This document shows positions 9,662 to 18,984 of a stretch of DNA of 64,000 nt, one piece after another (the first letter of the stretch is position 1; each line of letters begins with the position of its first letter). The stretch lies in contig CAIMWF010000084.1 of NCBI GenBank assembly GCA_903845055.1, forward strand, positions 1-64,000, in the 5' to 3' direction. The notes beneath the pieces were generated by a model. That model saw only the letters and a list, made by a program, of their open reading frames with translations, had not been told where the DNA came from and searched no databases. This DNA is from an uncultured Bacteroidales bacterium. GTDB lineage: Bacteria; Bacteroidota; Bacteroidia; Bacteroidales; FEN-979. The translations under genes and the position numbers were made by a program.

Positions 9662-11593
9662 TTATTTATCCTTGACCTCTTCAAAGTCGACATCAGTCAC
9701 TTCGTCGTTCCCGGAACCTTTCGGTCCCTGCTGACCCTGCTGTGGATCGTGCTGCGGTCCGCCGGGCTCACTGCCGGGCGCTCCGCTCTGCGAAGCATTT
9801 TTGTACATCTCTTCGCTGGCGGTCTGCCACATGGCGTTGAGGTTTGCGAGTGCGGCATCGAGGGCGGGGATGTCGTGATTTTTATGGGCGGTTTTCAGTT
9901 CTTCAACGGCTTTTTCAATGGCGCCTTTCTTATCGGCAGGGATTTTATCGCCGAATTCCTTGAGCTGCTTTTCGGTCTGGAACACCAGGGTGTCGGCCTG
10001 GTTCAGTTTATCGATCTCCTCTTTTGCCTTTTTGTCGGCATCGGCATTCACTTGCGCCTCTTCGCGCATACGGCGCACCTCGTCCTCCGAAAGGCCTGAG
10101 GAAGCCTCGATCCTGATCTGCTGCGATTTCCCGGTGGCCTTGTCCTTGGCGGTCACATGCAGGATCCCGTTGGCATCGATGTCGAAGGTCACTTCAATCT
10201 GCGGAACTCCCCTTGGTGAAGGGGGGATCCCGTCGAGATGGAACCTTCCGATGCTCTTGTTCTGGTTGGCCATGGGCCGTTCTCCCTGCAGGATATGAAT
10301 TTCCACCGAAGTCTGGCTGTCGGCTGCGGTTGAAAACACCTCCGATTTCTTCGTGGGTATGGTTGTATTTGATTCGATCAGTCGGGTCATGACACTGCCG
10401 AGGGTTTCAATACCGAGCGAAAGCGGTGTGACGTCGAGCAACAACACATCTTTCACTTCACCGGTAAGCACACCGCCCTGGATGGCGGCACCAATGGCCA
10501 CCACTTCGTCGGGGTTTACACCCTTGGAAGGTTCTTTTCCAAAAAGGTCACGTACCAGTTTCTGAACAGCGGGAATTCTCGTAGAACCGCCCACGAGGAT
10601 AACTTCGTCAACCTCGCTGGCTTTCAGTCCTGCGTCCTGAAGTGCTTTCTGGCATGGGGCAATGGTCGATTGCATCAGGCTGTCGATGAGCTGTTCAAAT
10701 TTTGCACGGGTCAGTTTCTTGACCAAATGCTTGGGAACACCGTCAACCGGCATGATATAAGGAAGGTTGATTTCGGTCTCCATGGAACTGGAAAGTTCGA
10801 TTTTTGCCTTTTCGGCAGCCTCCTTTAAACGCTGGAGAGCCATCGGATCCTTGCGAAGGTCGATCCCTTCATCTTTTTTAAATTCGTCGGCAAGCCAGTC
10901 GATCACCATATGGTCAAAATCGTCGCCGCCAAGGTGGGTATTGCCATTGGTCGATTTCACTTCGAAAACGCCTTCACCCAATTCGAGGATGGAGATATCA
11001 AAAGTACCGCCACCAAGGTCGAACACAGCCACCTTGATATCCTTGTGTTTTTTATCAAGACCGTAGGCCAGCGCAGCGGCCGTCGGTTCATTGATGATAC
11101 GCTTCACGGTGAGACCGGCAATTTCCCCGGCCTCTTTGGTGGCCTGGCGCTGTGAATCACTGAAATATGCCGGAACGGTGATCACGGCTTCCTTCACCTC
11201 CTGGCCCAGGTAATCCTCGGCTGTCTTTTTCATCTTCTGAAGAACGATCGCCGAAATTTCCTGCGGTGTATATAATTTTCCGGTGATGTCAACACGCGGA
11301 GTATTGTTGTCGCCCTTTGACACGGTGTAGGGAACACGCTGGATCTCTTTCTGAACCTGGTCCCATGTTTCACCCATGAAGCGCTTGATTGAAAAAACAG
11401 TATTTTTTGGGTTGGTGATGGCCTGCCTTTTTGCAGGATCACCAACCTTCCGTTCACCGTTATCGGTAAAGCCGACAACCGACGGCGTTGTACGTCTCCC
11501 TTCGCTGTTGGGAATAACAACCGGTTCGTTACCTTCCATAACAGCCACACATGAGTTGGTGGTTCCAAGATCAATACCAATAATTTTTGCCAT
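9662..11593 (-). CDS. dnaK: Chaperone DnaK (Hsp70)
   Basis: A 643-residue full-length Hsp70. It is an ATP-driven chaperone that binds exposed hydrophobic segments with DnaJ and GrpE. The nucleotide-binding domain starts [13 protein letters not shown] and carries the phosphate-2 and adenosine motifs ([14 protein letters not shown] near 190, [15 protein letters not shown] near 335). [10 protein letters not shown] is near 170. The substrate-binding domain follows the linker [16 protein letters not shown], and the C-terminus ends EEVKDK after a Gly/Gln/Pro-rich tail. dnaJ and grpE are not beside it. Upstream there is a strong Shine-Dalgarno (AAAGGAGA, 8 nt before ATG), unusual for this phylum, and a sigma-54-like TGGCAC-N5-TTGA. 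No CIRCE operator is seen. Confidence 0.98.
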   Translation of the reverse strand: MAKIIGIDLGTTNSCVAVMEGNEPVVIPNSEGRRTTPSVVGFTDNGERKVGDPAKRQAITNPKNTVFSIKRFMGETWDQVQKEIQRVPYTVSKGDNNTPRVDITGKLYTPQEISAIVLQKMKKTAEDYLGQEVKEAVITVPAYFSDSQRQATKEAGEIAGLTVKRIINEPTAAALAYGLDKKHKDIKVAVFDLGGGTFDISILELGEGVFEVKSTNGNTHLGGDDFDHMVIDWLADEFKKDEGIDLRKDPMALQRLKEAAEKAKIELSSSMETEINLPYIMPVDGVPKHLVKKLTRAKFEQLIDSLMQSTIAPCQKALQDAGLKASEVDEVILVGGSTRIPAVQKLVRDLFGKEPSKGVNPDEVVAIGAAIQGGVLTGEVKDVLLLDVTPLSLGIETLGSVMTRLIESNTTIPTKKSEVFSTAADSQTSVEIHILQGERPMANQNKSIGRFHLDGIPPSPRGVPQIEVTFDIDANGILHVTAKDKATGKSQQIRIEASSGLSEDEVRRMREEAQVNADADKKAKEEIDKLNQADTLVFQTEKQLKEFGDKIPADKKGAIEKAVEELKTAHKNHDIPALDAALANLNAMWQTASEEMYKNASQSGAPGSEPGGPQHDPQQGQQGPKGSGNDEVTDVDFEEVKDK

Positions 11594-11601
11594 ATTAATA
11601 A

Positions 11602-11664
11602 TCTCCTTTCAAGTAAACAATAATTTCAATAGAATTTGGCTTTAAACAGTCAATCATTGTGCCA
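11602..11664 (-). promoter_or_regulatory. dnaK leader: strong ribosome site and sigma-54-like element
   Basis: AAAGGAGA (11609-11602) is an 8-nt anti-16S match 8 nt before the dnaK ATG; most genes in this window have no such site. Further upstream, TGGCAC (11664-11659), 5 nt, then TTGA (11653-11650) resembles the -24/-12 promoter TGGCAC-N5-TTGC with A in place of the last C. There is no TAnnTTTG nearby. Confidence 0.4.
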
Positions 11665-11701
11665 AAAAAAAACTGTGACAGGAGGGTGACAAAAAGACAG
11701 G

Positions 11702-11730
11702 TAGCGAAATGGCGAAATGGCGAAAACGGG
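11702..11730. repeat. 8-bp tandem array, word GCGAAATG
   Basis: Three to four degenerate units (AGCGAAAT, GGCGAAAT, GGCGAAAA). It sits about 18 nt past the stop of the minus-strand lipoprotein gene, between it and the dnaK promoter. Confidence 0.7.
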
Positions 11731-11747
11731 AAATGTTTTAACAGGGG

Positions 11748-12737
11748 TTAAAATCCGCGGTGGATGGTGCTGGGGTTGATTTTGAGGTTTGACCGCGTAT
11801 TGCCGCTGATACCCAGGGAGTCAATCTTCTTGGTATAACGTGAACTGAAGAGGCCGATCCCATTGACGATGTTGGTAAATGCCGGTTTTTCCTGGACAAT
11901 GGTCATGGATGGTTCGGTGACCTCCATGTAGGTATTAAGGTCGGCCGAAGCACAGGAAAAGATAAAGACACAATGGTCGGCGTAACGGGTCAGGACAGAA
12001 GTTGTATCGATCAGGGCTCCGACGACATTGTAAAAACCGTCACCCGAAATAAACCGGTCCAACTGCTGGGTGCTGTTCTGATCTACGATTTTGAGGCTGG
12101 GAATAGCCACCCAGTCGATCGATCTGAGATGCTTGTTTGCCGGATCCTTTGTCAACCACTCCTGGTAATAAAACCTGATCAGTACCTGGTAGCGGGCGGT
12201 ATTTTTTGCCGGATCCCACCTGACCTCGAAATATTCGTTCGGAACGAAACTGACATTCATTTGGGGGCGATAAACCTGGAAATCATGGATCATGGTGGTT
12301 TGTCCTGTGATCTCCTTGCCTGTTTTTTTGTTCTTTATGTATAATTTATAGGTATAATTTTCATTGAGCACAACCTTCGAATAATACATCAGCTGGTTTG
12401 GGTAGTAAAAGATCGAATCACCCTTCTGTTTGTTGTGGAGTGTGATGGTATCGCAGGGGTAGGATTTAATAAAGGATGTTCCGTTAAATTCATCGAGCCT
12501 TACTTCAAGCGTATTCGGATAGATGCTTGAATCGGCGATTTTGGCAAAGGTCAGGGCATCGCCGGGGCCCAGGAATGCCTTGGTGACTTTGATGAAGGTG
12601 GTATCAGCCGACTGGTCGAGGAGCCCGTAAACGACGGTGATGTCTTTCCAGGAGGCATCGACGTTCAGGTCCTTGTTGCACGATATAAAAGCAGGAATCA
12701 GCAGGAGAAATGGGAGCAGGAATTTTACGGCGCGCAT
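11748..12737 (-). CDS. Exported lipoprotein, DUF4249-like
   Basis: A 329-residue protein from ATG 12737 ([13 protein letters not shown]). The lipobox ends in Cys20 (A-F-I-S-C), so it is likely an outer-membrane or periplasmic lipoprotein. The body is beta-rich with an early segment [23 protein letters not shown], which resembles the opening of the DUF4249 family (lipoproteins often found near TonB receptors in Bacteroidetes); that assignment is tentative. A longer frame begins upstream at 12770 but would place twelve residues before the signal peptide. It diverges from panB with about 70 nt between starts. No receptor gene is adjacent. Confidence 0.7.
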   Translation of the reverse strand: MRAVKFLLPFLLLIPAFISCNKDLNVDASWKDITVVYGLLDQSADTTFIKVTKAFLGPGDALTFAKIADSSIYPNTLEVRLDEFNGTSFIKSYPCDTITLHNKQKGDSIFYYPNQLMYYSKVVLNENYTYKLYIKNKKTGKEITGQTTMIHDFQVYRPQMNVSFVPNEYFEVRWDPAKNTARYQVLIRFYYQEWLTKDPANKHLRSIDWVAIPSLKIVDQNSTQQLDRFISGDGFYNVVGALIDTTSVLTRYADHCVFIFSCASADLNTYMEVTEPSMTIVQEKPAFTNIVNGIGLFSSRYTKKIDSLGISGNTRSNLKINPSTIHRGF

Positions 12738-12780
12738 CCGGGTATCTGTTGGTATCTGGCAAAAGTACATAAAAAAATTG

Positions 12781-12788
12781 TAACTTTG
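12781..12788 (+). promoter_or_regulatory. -7 promoter element for panB
   Basis: TAACTTTG fits TAnnTTTG and is 18 nt before the panB ATG at 12807. No good -33 TTTG is present at the expected distance. It overlaps an in-frame TTG at 12786, which argues for the later start. Confidence 0.55.
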
Positions 12789-12806
12789 CTATTCAAAATA
12801 AAAATT

Positions 12807-13631
12807 ATGCCGACCCAGAAATCCTTCCGGAATGTGACCAAGGTTACCACGCATGTGCTGCAGGAGATGAAGCATAAAGGCGAAAAGATTGCCATGCTAA
12901 CCGCTTATGATTATTCGTTTGCGCGAATCCTCGACAGCACGGGGATCGATGTAATTCTCGTAGGCGATTCAGCCTCCAACGTCATGGCGGGTCACACCTC
13001 CACCCTGCCGATCACACTGAATGAGATGATCTACCACGGATCGTCGGTGATGAGGGCGGTAAAGCGGGCGCTGGTCGTTGTGGATCTTCCATTTGGCACC
13101 TACCAGGGCAATTCGAAGGAGGCCCTTAATTCAGCCATCAGGATCATGAAAGAGGCGGGAGCGGATGCCGTGAAACTTGAGGGTGGCCGGGAGATCCTGG
13201 AATCGGTCGACCGCATTCTTTCGGCAGGGATCCCGGTGATGGGTCATCTCGGGCTGACGCCGCAGTCGATCCACAAATTCGGAACCTACGTTGTAAGGGC
13301 AACCAGCGAGGAAGAGGCTGCCAAACTTCTCGAGGACGCCCATCTTCTTGAAAAGGCAGGCTGTTTCGCCATTGTCCTGGAAAAGATCCCCGCACGCCTC
13401 GGCGGCATCGTCACTTCCGAGCTGAAGATACCGATCATCGGCATCGGGGCCGGGAGAGAGGTTGACGGCCAGGTGCTTGTACTCCACGACATGCTCGGCA
13501 TCACGCTTGATTTTTCTCCTCGTTTTCTCCGCAGGTATCACAACCTTTCAGAAGAGATCAGCGGTGCCGTCAACTCCTACATAGACGATGTCAAAACCCT
13601 TGACTTCCCCAATGAGAAAGAACAGTATTGA
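12807..13631 (+). CDS. panB: 3-methyl-2-oxobutanoate hydroxymethyltransferase
   Basis: A 274-residue KPHMT, the first committed enzyme of pantothenate (vitamin B5, hence coenzyme A) synthesis. It transfers a hydroxymethyl group from methylene-tetrahydrofolate to alpha-ketoisovalerate. Family motifs seen: [30 protein letters not shown] (metal-binding Asp54), [29 protein letters not shown], and VLEKIP with the catalytic Glu; then IPIIGIGAG. Length is normal. The start is chosen at ATG 12807 because the upstream TTG overlaps the promoter. It overlaps the pseudouridine synthase gene by 20 nt, so the two are translationally close. panC and panD are not in the window. Confidence 0.96.
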   Translation: MPTQKSFRNVTKVTTHVLQEMKHKGEKIAMLTAYDYSFARILDSTGIDVILVGDSASNVMAGHTSTLPITLNEMIYHGSSVMRAVKRALVVVDLPFGTYQGNSKEALNSAIRIMKEAGADAVKLEGGREILESVDRILSAGIPVMGHLGLTPQSIHKFGTYVVRATSEEEAAKLLEDAHLLEKAGCFAIVLEKIPARLGGIVTSELKIPIIGIGAGREVDGQVLVLHDMLGITLDFSPRFLRRYHNLSEEISGAVNSYIDDVKTLDFPNEKEQY

Positions 13632-14328
13632 CCAGGACATTTTATACGAAGACAACCACCTGATCATCCTCAACAAACGGCCTTCGGATATTGTGCAGGG
13701 GGACAAAACCGGGGATGAACCCCTGAGCGAGGTCCTGAAATCCTACATCAAAATCAAATATGGCAAGCCCGGGGCTGTTTTCCTTGGCGTGGTGCACCGA
13801 CTCGACCGGCCCGTGAGCGGTGCGGTGGTATTTGCCCGAACCTCCAAATCCCTTACCCGGCTCAACAACATGCTGCGCGACGGTGAAATGCACAAGACTT
13901 ACTGGGCCGTCGTTAAAAACAAACCGCCTGAAACCGAAGAAAGACTGGTACACTACCTGACCCGCGACGAGGAAAAAAACAAATCGTTTGTTCACCTGAA
14001 AGAGGTTCCCGGTTCGCAACGGTCGGAGCTGGTCTACCGCCTGATCGGCAGCAGCGACCAATATTACCTCCTCGGGGTGAATCTCCTGACAGGACGTCAC
14101 CACCAGATCAGGGCCCAGCTCGCTGCCATCGGCTGCCCGGTGAAAGGGGACCTTAAATACGGGTACCCGCGGTCAAACCCAGGCGGGTTCATCCACCTTC
14201 ACGCCCGCCGGATTGAATTCATCCACCCGGTCCAAAAAACGCCTGTCGACATCATCGCCCCGCCCCCCGCCGATAATCTCTGGGATTTTTTCAGTGAACT
14301 GGACCTGACAAAAGAGCGACCTGTATGA
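13612..14328 (+). CDS. RluA-family pseudouridine synthase
   Basis: A 238-residue protein from ATG 13612 (an ATG at 13588 would add eight residues inside panB). It isomerises uridine to pseudouridine in rRNA or tRNA. The catalytic motif HRLDRPVSG has Asp65 as nucleophile; the family segments [30 protein letters not shown] and PVKGDLKYG are all present. There is no S4 domain at the N-terminus, so it belongs with the short RluA/TruC/YhcT-like group; which base it modifies cannot be told. It overlaps panB at its start and DUF4271 (ATGA) at its end, consistent with one operon. Confidence 0.93.
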   Translation: MRKNSIDQDILYEDNHLIILNKRPSDIVQGDKTGDEPLSEVLKSYIKIKYGKPGAVFLGVVHRLDRPVSGAVVFARTSKSLTRLNNMLRDGEMHKTYWAVVKNKPPETEERLVHYLTRDEEKNKSFVHLKEVPGSQRSELVYRLIGSSDQYYLLGVNLLTGRHHQIRAQLAAIGCPVKGDLKYGYPRSNPGGFIHLHARRIEFIHPVQKTPVDIIAPPPADNLWDFFSELDLTKERPV

Positions 14329-15104
14329 CCGGGATTCATTATTCAGTTGATACCACACTAACGCTTCAAAGCCTGTCGCATCCCGACGTGGTTTACAGCC
14401 CCTCCCTCTTTACCACCCATCAGCTGCGCCCGGGAACGTTCAGTGCCAGCCAGCAGCGCCCGATGCAGCCCGACTGGATATCGGGAATACTGATATTCTG
14501 TTTCATGCTTTTTGCCTGGACCCAGGTTTTTTACTACAACAGGATCCGACAGGTTCTCAAAGCACCCTTCTCAAAACGTTTCATCAACCAGCTTACCCGC
14601 GACGGAAACCTTTTCAAGGAGCGGATTTCCGTCTCCATGGGGACCATATACCTCCTCACCTTTTCATTGCTGCTCTACGAATTCAATGCGGAATTCCTGA
14701 AAATCACCCTTTCGATGGTCAGCGGTGTCACCCTTTACCTGGCGATCGTGGTGTTCAACCTTGCCCTGCTATTTGTCAAAGTTTCAGTGGTACAATTACT
14801 CGGGATCGTTTTTAAAACAAAGGAGACCACCTACAACTACCTTCTCAACCTCTTGATTTTCGCCCTCCTTTCCGGACCGGTCATGTTGGCGGCGCTGGTC
14901 CTGATCATTTATCTGAAATGGCCTCTTTTGCTTCATATATGCGTGATTGCGTTCATCTTTATGTTTTTGTTCAGGTTTCTCCGCAGCTTTTTAATCGGGA
15001 TAACCCTCTCCAAATTTTCATATTTATTTTTATTTGTATATCTTTGCAGCCTCGAAATTTTACCCCTGCTTGTCATCATGAAGATCCTGCTCAATCAGGC
15101 GTAA
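14325..15104 (+). CDS. DUF4271 integral membrane protein
   Basis: A 259-residue protein whose N-terminal 48 residues are polar, followed by five to six hydrophobic segments (ISGILIFCFMLFAW, GTIYLLTFSLLLY, LYLAIVVFNLALLFV, LLNLLIFALLSGPVML, HICVIAFIFMFLF, YLFLFVYLCSLEILPLL). This fits DUF4271, a Bacteroidetes-restricted inner-membrane family that usually lies directly upstream of uroporphyrinogen-III synthase, as it does here. Its biochemical role is unknown. It overlaps the pseudouridine synthase by 4 nt (ATGA), so is co-translated. A possible internal promoter for hemD lies in its last 25 codons. Confidence 0.85.
   Translation: MTGIHYSVDTTLTLQSLSHPDVVYSPSLFTTHQLRPGTFSASQQRPMQPDWISGILIFCFMLFAWTQVFYYNRIRQVLKAPFSKRFINQLTRDGNLFKERISVSMGTIYLLTFSLLLYEFNAEFLKITLSMVSGVTLYLAIVVFNLALLFVKVSVVQLLGIVFKTKETTYNYLLNLLIFALLSGPVMLAALVLIIYLKWPLLLHICVIAFIFMFLFRFLRSFLIGITLSKFSYLFLFVYLCSLEILPLLVIMKILLNQA
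15039..15046 (+). promoter_or_regulatory. Possible internal promoter upstream of hemD
   Basis: TATCTTTG, matching TAnnTTTG, sits inside the 3' end of the DUF4271 gene, 110 nt before the hemD start. It may be chance, since it also encodes DUF4271 residues. Confidence 0.25.
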
Positions 15105-15155
15105 TCCGCCGGCGGGTAAGGTTTCAGAGAAAGTGAACGCAAATACCCTACGGCC

Positions 15156-15908
15156 TTGAAAGTAAAGAATATCCTTGTATCCCAGCCTCAGCCCATTGAT
15201 TTTGAGAAATCACCCTATGGCGAAATTGCTAGGAAATTCAATGTCAGCATCACCTTTCGAAAGTTTTTTAAAATTGAGGGTATCCCGGCCAAGGATTTCC
15301 GCAAGGACCGTGTGAATCTTCTTGATTATTCAGCTGTTATTTTTACCTCCAGGAACGCGGTCGATCATTATTTCAGGATGTGCAAGGAGATGCGTGTCGA
15401 AGTGCCCGAAACCATGAAGTATTTCAGCATCTCTGAATCCACCGCCTATTACCTTCAGAAATATGTTCAGTTCAGAAAAAGGAAAATTTTCCACAGCAAG
15501 GAAAACTATGCGAACCTCATCGAACTGATCAAAAAACATAAAACGGAGAAATTCCTGCTTCCCTGTTCCGACATCCACAAACAGGAAATCCCGAAGATGT
15601 TGCTGGAAAACAAGATACAGTACAAGGAGGCGGTTATTTACCGTACCCTGGCCAGCGACCTTTCGGACATCGACATCAGGAATTACGACATGCTGGTATT
15701 CTTCAGCCCTTCGGGGATCAAATCCCTTTTCAAGAATTTTCCCGATTTTGTCCAGGGCGACACGGCCATCGGGGCTTTTGGAAATTCCACCCACAAGGCG
15801 GTCAATGATGCAGGCCTGGTGCTGAACGTCGAGGCACCGACACAGGCCGCAGCCTCCATGACAGCAGCCATCGAGCTTTTCCTGCAGAACGAAGCCAAAA
15901 AGAAATAA
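15156..15908 (+). CDS. hemD: Uroporphyrinogen-III synthase
   Basis: A 250-residue protein that closes hydroxymethylbilane to uroporphyrinogen III in heme and siroheme synthesis. HemD is poorly conserved, but the two-lobe pattern is visible: ILVSQPQPI at the N-terminus, VIFTSRNAVDHYF (lobe 2 entry), YFSISESTAYYL, FLLPCSDIHKQEIPKML, EAVIYRT, and VFFSPSGIKSLF with GAFGNSTHKAV near the end. The start is a TTG at 15156 (reading K-V-K-N-I-L-V-S-Q after Met); no in-frame ATG or GTG lies upstream, and the N-terminus aligns well with what the family needs. The DUF4271 neighbour supports the call. Confidence 0.88.
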   Translation: MKVKNILVSQPQPIDFEKSPYGEIARKFNVSITFRKFFKIEGIPAKDFRKDRVNLLDYSAVIFTSRNAVDHYFRMCKEMRVEVPETMKYFSISESTAYYLQKYVQFRKRKIFHSKENYANLIELIKKHKTEKFLLPCSDIHKQEIPKMLLENKIQYKEAVIYRTLASDLSDIDIRNYDMLVFFSPSGIKSLFKNFPDFVQGDTAIGAFGNSTHKAVNDAGLVLNVEAPTQAAASMTAAIELFLQNEAKKK

Positions 15909-15921
15909 CACTTCTATTCCT

Positions 15922-15929
15922 TACCTTTG
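15922..15929 (+). promoter_or_regulatory. -7 promoter element for rnpA-yidD
   Basis: TACCTTTG matches TAnnTTTG, followed by C-A-C-C, 38 nt before the rnpA ATG. It lies in the gap after hemD. Confidence 0.5.
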
Positions 15930-15967
15930 CACCTGGCAGTATTTTGCCGGGATTACCCATATAACCC

Positions 15968-16360
15968 ATGAGGCAAACCTTTTCAAAAGATGAGCGTCTC
16001 CGCAGTCATCAGCTGATCAGCAAACTGTTTGCCGGGGGGTCGGTATTCTACCTCCGCCCGTTCCGTGTCACATGGATCCGGATTACGCCCGGGAGCCCGG
16101 TCCCGGTGCAGGTAATGATGAGCGTTCCGAAATACAACTTTCACAGGGCCGTCGATCGCAACCTCATCAGGAGGAGGATGAAGGAGGCTTACCGGCTGAA
16201 CAAGGAGATCGTTTATGCTCCCCTGGAAGCCTCCGGCCAGCACCTTGCCGCCTGTATCACCTACACTTCCAAAGAAATAGTTCCCTACGAGCATATACGG
16301 GAAAAAATAATACTAATTTTACAGCGTTTATCAGAGGAAAATGAAAAGGTTGCTCGGTAG
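15968..16360 (+). CDS. rnpA: Ribonuclease P protein component
   Basis: A 130-residue basic protein that binds the RNase P RNA and helps position the 5' leader of pre-tRNA. It has the expected FSKDERLRS start, the central beta strand [17 protein letters not shown], and the RNR signature (R-N-L-I-R-R-R, residues 64-70) followed by MKEAYRLNK. Length is usual for Bacteroidetes. The next gene, yidD, starts 20 nt before its stop, the common rnpA-yidD coupling. rpmH is not adjacent. Confidence 0.95.
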   Translation: MRQTFSKDERLRSHQLISKLFAGGSVFYLRPFRVTWIRITPGSPVPVQVMMSVPKYNFHRAVDRNLIRRRMKEAYRLNKEIVYAPLEASGQHLAACITYTSKEIVPYEHIREKIILILQRLSEENEKVAR

Positions 16361-16562
16361 TTTTTTCATTTTACTGATTCGTTTTTACCAGGGTGTGCTT
16401 TCACCTTACCTGCTGCCTTCGTGCCGCTATACCCCGAGTTGTTCTGCCTATGGCATTGAAGCCATCCGCAGGCACGGACCGTTCAGGGGCGGCTGGCTGA
16501 CACTGAAACGGATCGGCAGGTGCCATCCCTGGGGAGGAAGCGGGTTTGACCCGGTGCCATGA
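16341..16562 (+). CDS. yidD: Membrane protein insertion efficiency factor YidD
   Basis: A 73-residue protein with an amphipathic N-terminus ([17 protein letters not shown]) and the family signature [19 protein letters not shown], followed by [24 protein letters not shown]. YidD helps YidC insert inner-membrane proteins. It overlaps rnpA by 20 nt. The three Cys and the terminal G-x-D-P-V-P are intact. Confidence 0.96.
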   Translation: MKRLLGSFFILLIRFYQGVLSPYLLPSCRYTPSCSAYGIEAIRRHGPFRGGWLTLKRIGRCHPWGGSGFDPVP

Positions 16563-16602
16563 CAAAATAGCGAAATAGCGAAATAGCGAAATAGCAAAAT
16601 AG
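16563..16602. repeat. 8-bp tandem array, word CGAAATAG, directly after yidD
   Basis: Five units (CAAAATAG, three CGAAATAG, CAAAATAG) begin at the base after the yidD stop. TAG recurs every 8 nt, so it falls in all three frames. The following 80 nt before the protease gene are AT-rich with no gene. Confidence 0.85.
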
Positions 16603-16686
16603 GGAAAAGAGGGATTGCCGGAATATTGTGTTTGGAAGGCATGTGCCTGTATGACAAGTTTTTAACAAGTTAATTTTGAAGAGAAG

Positions 16687-18408
16687 ATGAAATATTTTGC
16701 AGGATACATATTATTGATATATTTTTCAGTTTGCAGCGGGGTGCGCGTTGAGGCCCAGTCGCCCAACCAGCAGGGGTTTGAGATCATGAAAAACCTTGAC
16801 ATTTATTCAAACCTGATCAAGGAACTGAACCAGGATTACGTGGATGAGATCAACCCGGGGGAACTGACCCAGAAGGGAATCGATGCCATGCTCGAGTCGC
16901 TGGACCCCTACACCAACTTCATCCCTGAATCGCAGGTGGAGGATTATAAGTTTATCACCACCGGACAATATGGCGGGATCGGGTCACTGATCCACCAGCA
17001 GGCAGATTTCGTGGTGATCTCGGAACCCTATGAAGGTTCCCCGGCCCAGAAGTCGGGGCTGAAGGCGGGTGACAAAATACTGGAGATCAATGGAAAACAG
17101 GTTAAAGGAAAATCATACGAAGATGTCAGTTCCTTTCTGAAGGGGCAGGCAGGCACTACCGTACACCTGGTGATCCAGCGCGACGGGGAGAGTGCTCCCA
17201 TCGAAAAGACGATAACGCGCGAGATCATTAAAATAGACAACATTCCTTACTATGGCATGGTCGACCAGCATACCGGTTATATCAAACTGACAGGTTTCAC
17301 CCAGAATGCCGCCAAGGAGATGCGGCAGGCCTTTGTCAAGCTGAAGGAGGGAAACGACCTGAAGGGAATCATCATTGACCTTCGTGGGAACGGCGGAGGA
17401 TTGCTGAATGAAGCCGTTGACATCGCCAACCTTTTTGTTGAACGCGGGCAGGAAATCGTGAGCACGAAGGGTAAGATGGCCGATAAAAACCATACCCACC
17501 TCACCATGAATCCCCCGGTCGACCTGAACATGCCCCTGGTCGTCCTGGTCGACCGTTCGAGCGCATCGGCCAGCGAGATCCTTGCCGGGTCGATGCAGGA
17601 TCTTGACCGTGGTGTGATCATCGGGCAGCGCACCTTCGGCAAGGGACTGGTGCAGAACGTGGTCCCCCTGTCTTACAACGCGCAGATGAAGATCACCGTG
17701 GCGAAATATTACATACCGAGCGGTCGCTGCATCCAGGCAATTGACTACGCCCACAAAAAGAAAGACGGATCCTTTGGCAAGATCCCCGATTCCCTGATCC
17801 GGGCATTCAAAACAAAGAGCGGTCGTACTGTTTACGACGGGGCGGGATTGAATCCCGACGTTATGGCGAAACCGCGCAGTTACAGCAACATTTCACTGGC
17901 ACTTTACGGGAAGTACCTGATTTTTGATTTTGCCACCCGGTTTGCCCGTGAGCATACAACCATCCCCGCTGCCGGTACTTTCGAGATCGACGATACGATA
18001 TTCAACAATTTTCTTGCGTTTATCAAAGGCAAGGACTACACTTACACCACCAAAAGCGAACGTGCACTGGAACAACTCAAAAGCGAAGCCCTGAAGGAAA
18101 ACTATTTCGATGCCATTACAGAGGAATATGGGCACCTGAAAACCCGCATGGAGAAAGACAAGCTGGAGGACTTAAGGAAATACAACGGCCAGATCAGGGA
18201 ACTGCTGAAGATGGAGATCGTTACGCGCTATTACTACCAGAAAGGCAAGATCGAAGCTACCCTCAAACATGACCCGGAACTGGCCGACGCCATTTCAACC
18301 CTGAACGACAGGGACAAGTATGCAGCCATTCTTTCAGGGAAATATGTGCAGCCTAAACCGGAAATCCCGGTAAAGTCTGAAGACGACGATGACAATACCG
18401 TTGATTAA
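16687..18408 (+). CDS. S41-family carboxyl-terminal processing protease
   Basis: A 573-residue periplasmic serine protease of the CtpA/Prc group, which trims C-termini of exported proteins. Signal peptide 1-23 (YILLIYFSVCSG, cut near VEA-Q). A PDZ domain lies about 92-175 (GGIGSLI, GSPAQKSGLKAGDKILEING). The protease core follows, with GYIKLTGF, IIDLRGNGGGLL, catalytic Ser294 in SSASASEILAGS and Lys319 in TFGKGLVQ, 25 residues apart as usual in the family. The C-terminal 200 residues are helical and end in an acidic D/E tail. It ends 9 nt before cdd. The target protein is unknown. Confidence 0.95.
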   Translation: MKYFAGYILLIYFSVCSGVRVEAQSPNQQGFEIMKNLDIYSNLIKELNQDYVDEINPGELTQKGIDAMLESLDPYTNFIPESQVEDYKFITTGQYGGIGSLIHQQADFVVISEPYEGSPAQKSGLKAGDKILEINGKQVKGKSYEDVSSFLKGQAGTTVHLVIQRDGESAPIEKTITREIIKIDNIPYYGMVDQHTGYIKLTGFTQNAAKEMRQAFVKLKEGNDLKGIIIDLRGNGGGLLNEAVDIANLFVERGQEIVSTKGKMADKNHTHLTMNPPVDLNMPLVVLVDRSSASASEILAGSMQDLDRGVIIGQRTFGKGLVQNVVPLSYNAQMKITVAKYYIPSGRCIQAIDYAHKKKDGSFGKIPDSLIRAFKTKSGRTVYDGAGLNPDVMAKPRSYSNISLALYGKYLIFDFATRFAREHTTIPAAGTFEIDDTIFNNFLAFIKGKDYTYTTKSERALEQLKSEALKENYFDAITEEYGHLKTRMEKDKLEDLRKYNGQIRELLKMEIVTRYYYQKGKIEATLKHDPELADAISTLNDRDKYAAILSGKYVQPKPEIPVKSEDDDDNTVD

Positions 18409-18417
18409 CAAGTGCCT

Positions 18418-18909
18418 ATGAATACTGTTACCCATTCCTTTGCATACCAGGTTTATTCTTCTGCTTCCGAACTGGCCTCCCCCGACCGGGAATTGCTGGC
18501 ACTGGCAGGCATGGCTGTTTCATCTTCACACGCCCCTTACTCGCGGTATCACGTGGGAGCAGCCGTAAAACTTGCCGACGGATCGGTATTTACCGGCAGC
18601 AACCAGGAAAACATGGCCTTCCCCGCGGGCTTGTGCGCGGAGCGGGTTGCTGTTTTTGCCGCGGCATCCAATTGCCCGGGTGTTCCCGTTGCGGCACTTG
18701 CCATCACCGCTATGGCCGACACATTCGAGGTATCAGAGCCTGTTCCGCCCTGCGGCATGTGCAGGCAGGCCATTGTTGAATACGAAATGAAATACGGAAA
18801 CAAGATTCGCATCATCCTGGGCGGGCACAGCGGTAAAGTCTATGTGATCGACGGTATGAAGACACTGCTCCCATTGACTTTTCATGAAGCGGAACTGGCG
18901 AAAAAGTGA
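18418..18909 (+). CDS. cdd: Cytidine deaminase
   Basis: A 163-residue homotetrameric-type zinc enzyme that deaminates cytidine and deoxycytidine to uridine and deoxyuridine in pyrimidine salvage. The zinc and catalytic residues are present: Cys73-Ala-Glu75 (GLCAERVAV; Glu is the proton shuttle) and Cys112/Cys115 in PPCGMCRQAI. Substrate motif SRYHVGAAV and GSNQENMAFP are intact. ATG 18418 is preferred; a GTG six bases upstream would add Met-Pro. It follows the S41 protease by 9 nt and its stop codon forms the first bases of a tandem repeat. Confidence 0.95.
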   Translation: MNTVTHSFAYQVYSSASELASPDRELLALAGMAVSSSHAPYSRYHVGAAVKLADGSVFTGSNQENMAFPAGLCAERVAVFAAASNCPGVPVAALAITAMADTFEVSEPVPPCGMCRQAIVEYEMKYGNKIRIILGGHSGKVYVIDGMKTLLPLTFHEAELAKK

Positions 18910-18974
18910 CGAATGACGAGTGATGAAATAGTGATTGCTATTAGTAATTAGTAATTTTTAATTTTTAATTAAAA
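18906..18974. repeat. Compound 7-bp arrays (TGACGAR, then ATTAGTA/ATTTTTA)
   Basis: GTGACGAATGACGAGTGA begins at the cdd stop and is shared with repeats at 32862-32911 and 58822-58901. From 18940 the word changes to ATTAGTA, ATTAGTA, ATTTTTA, ATTTTTA, ATTAAAA. This fills almost the whole gap before the ChaN-like gene. Confidence 0.8.
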
Positions 18975-18984
18975 TACCTTCCCG

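Noticed and set aside
11594-11747. CIRCE operator at dnaK
   Set aside because: No TTAGCACTC-N9-GAGTGCTAA or close match was found in the leader.
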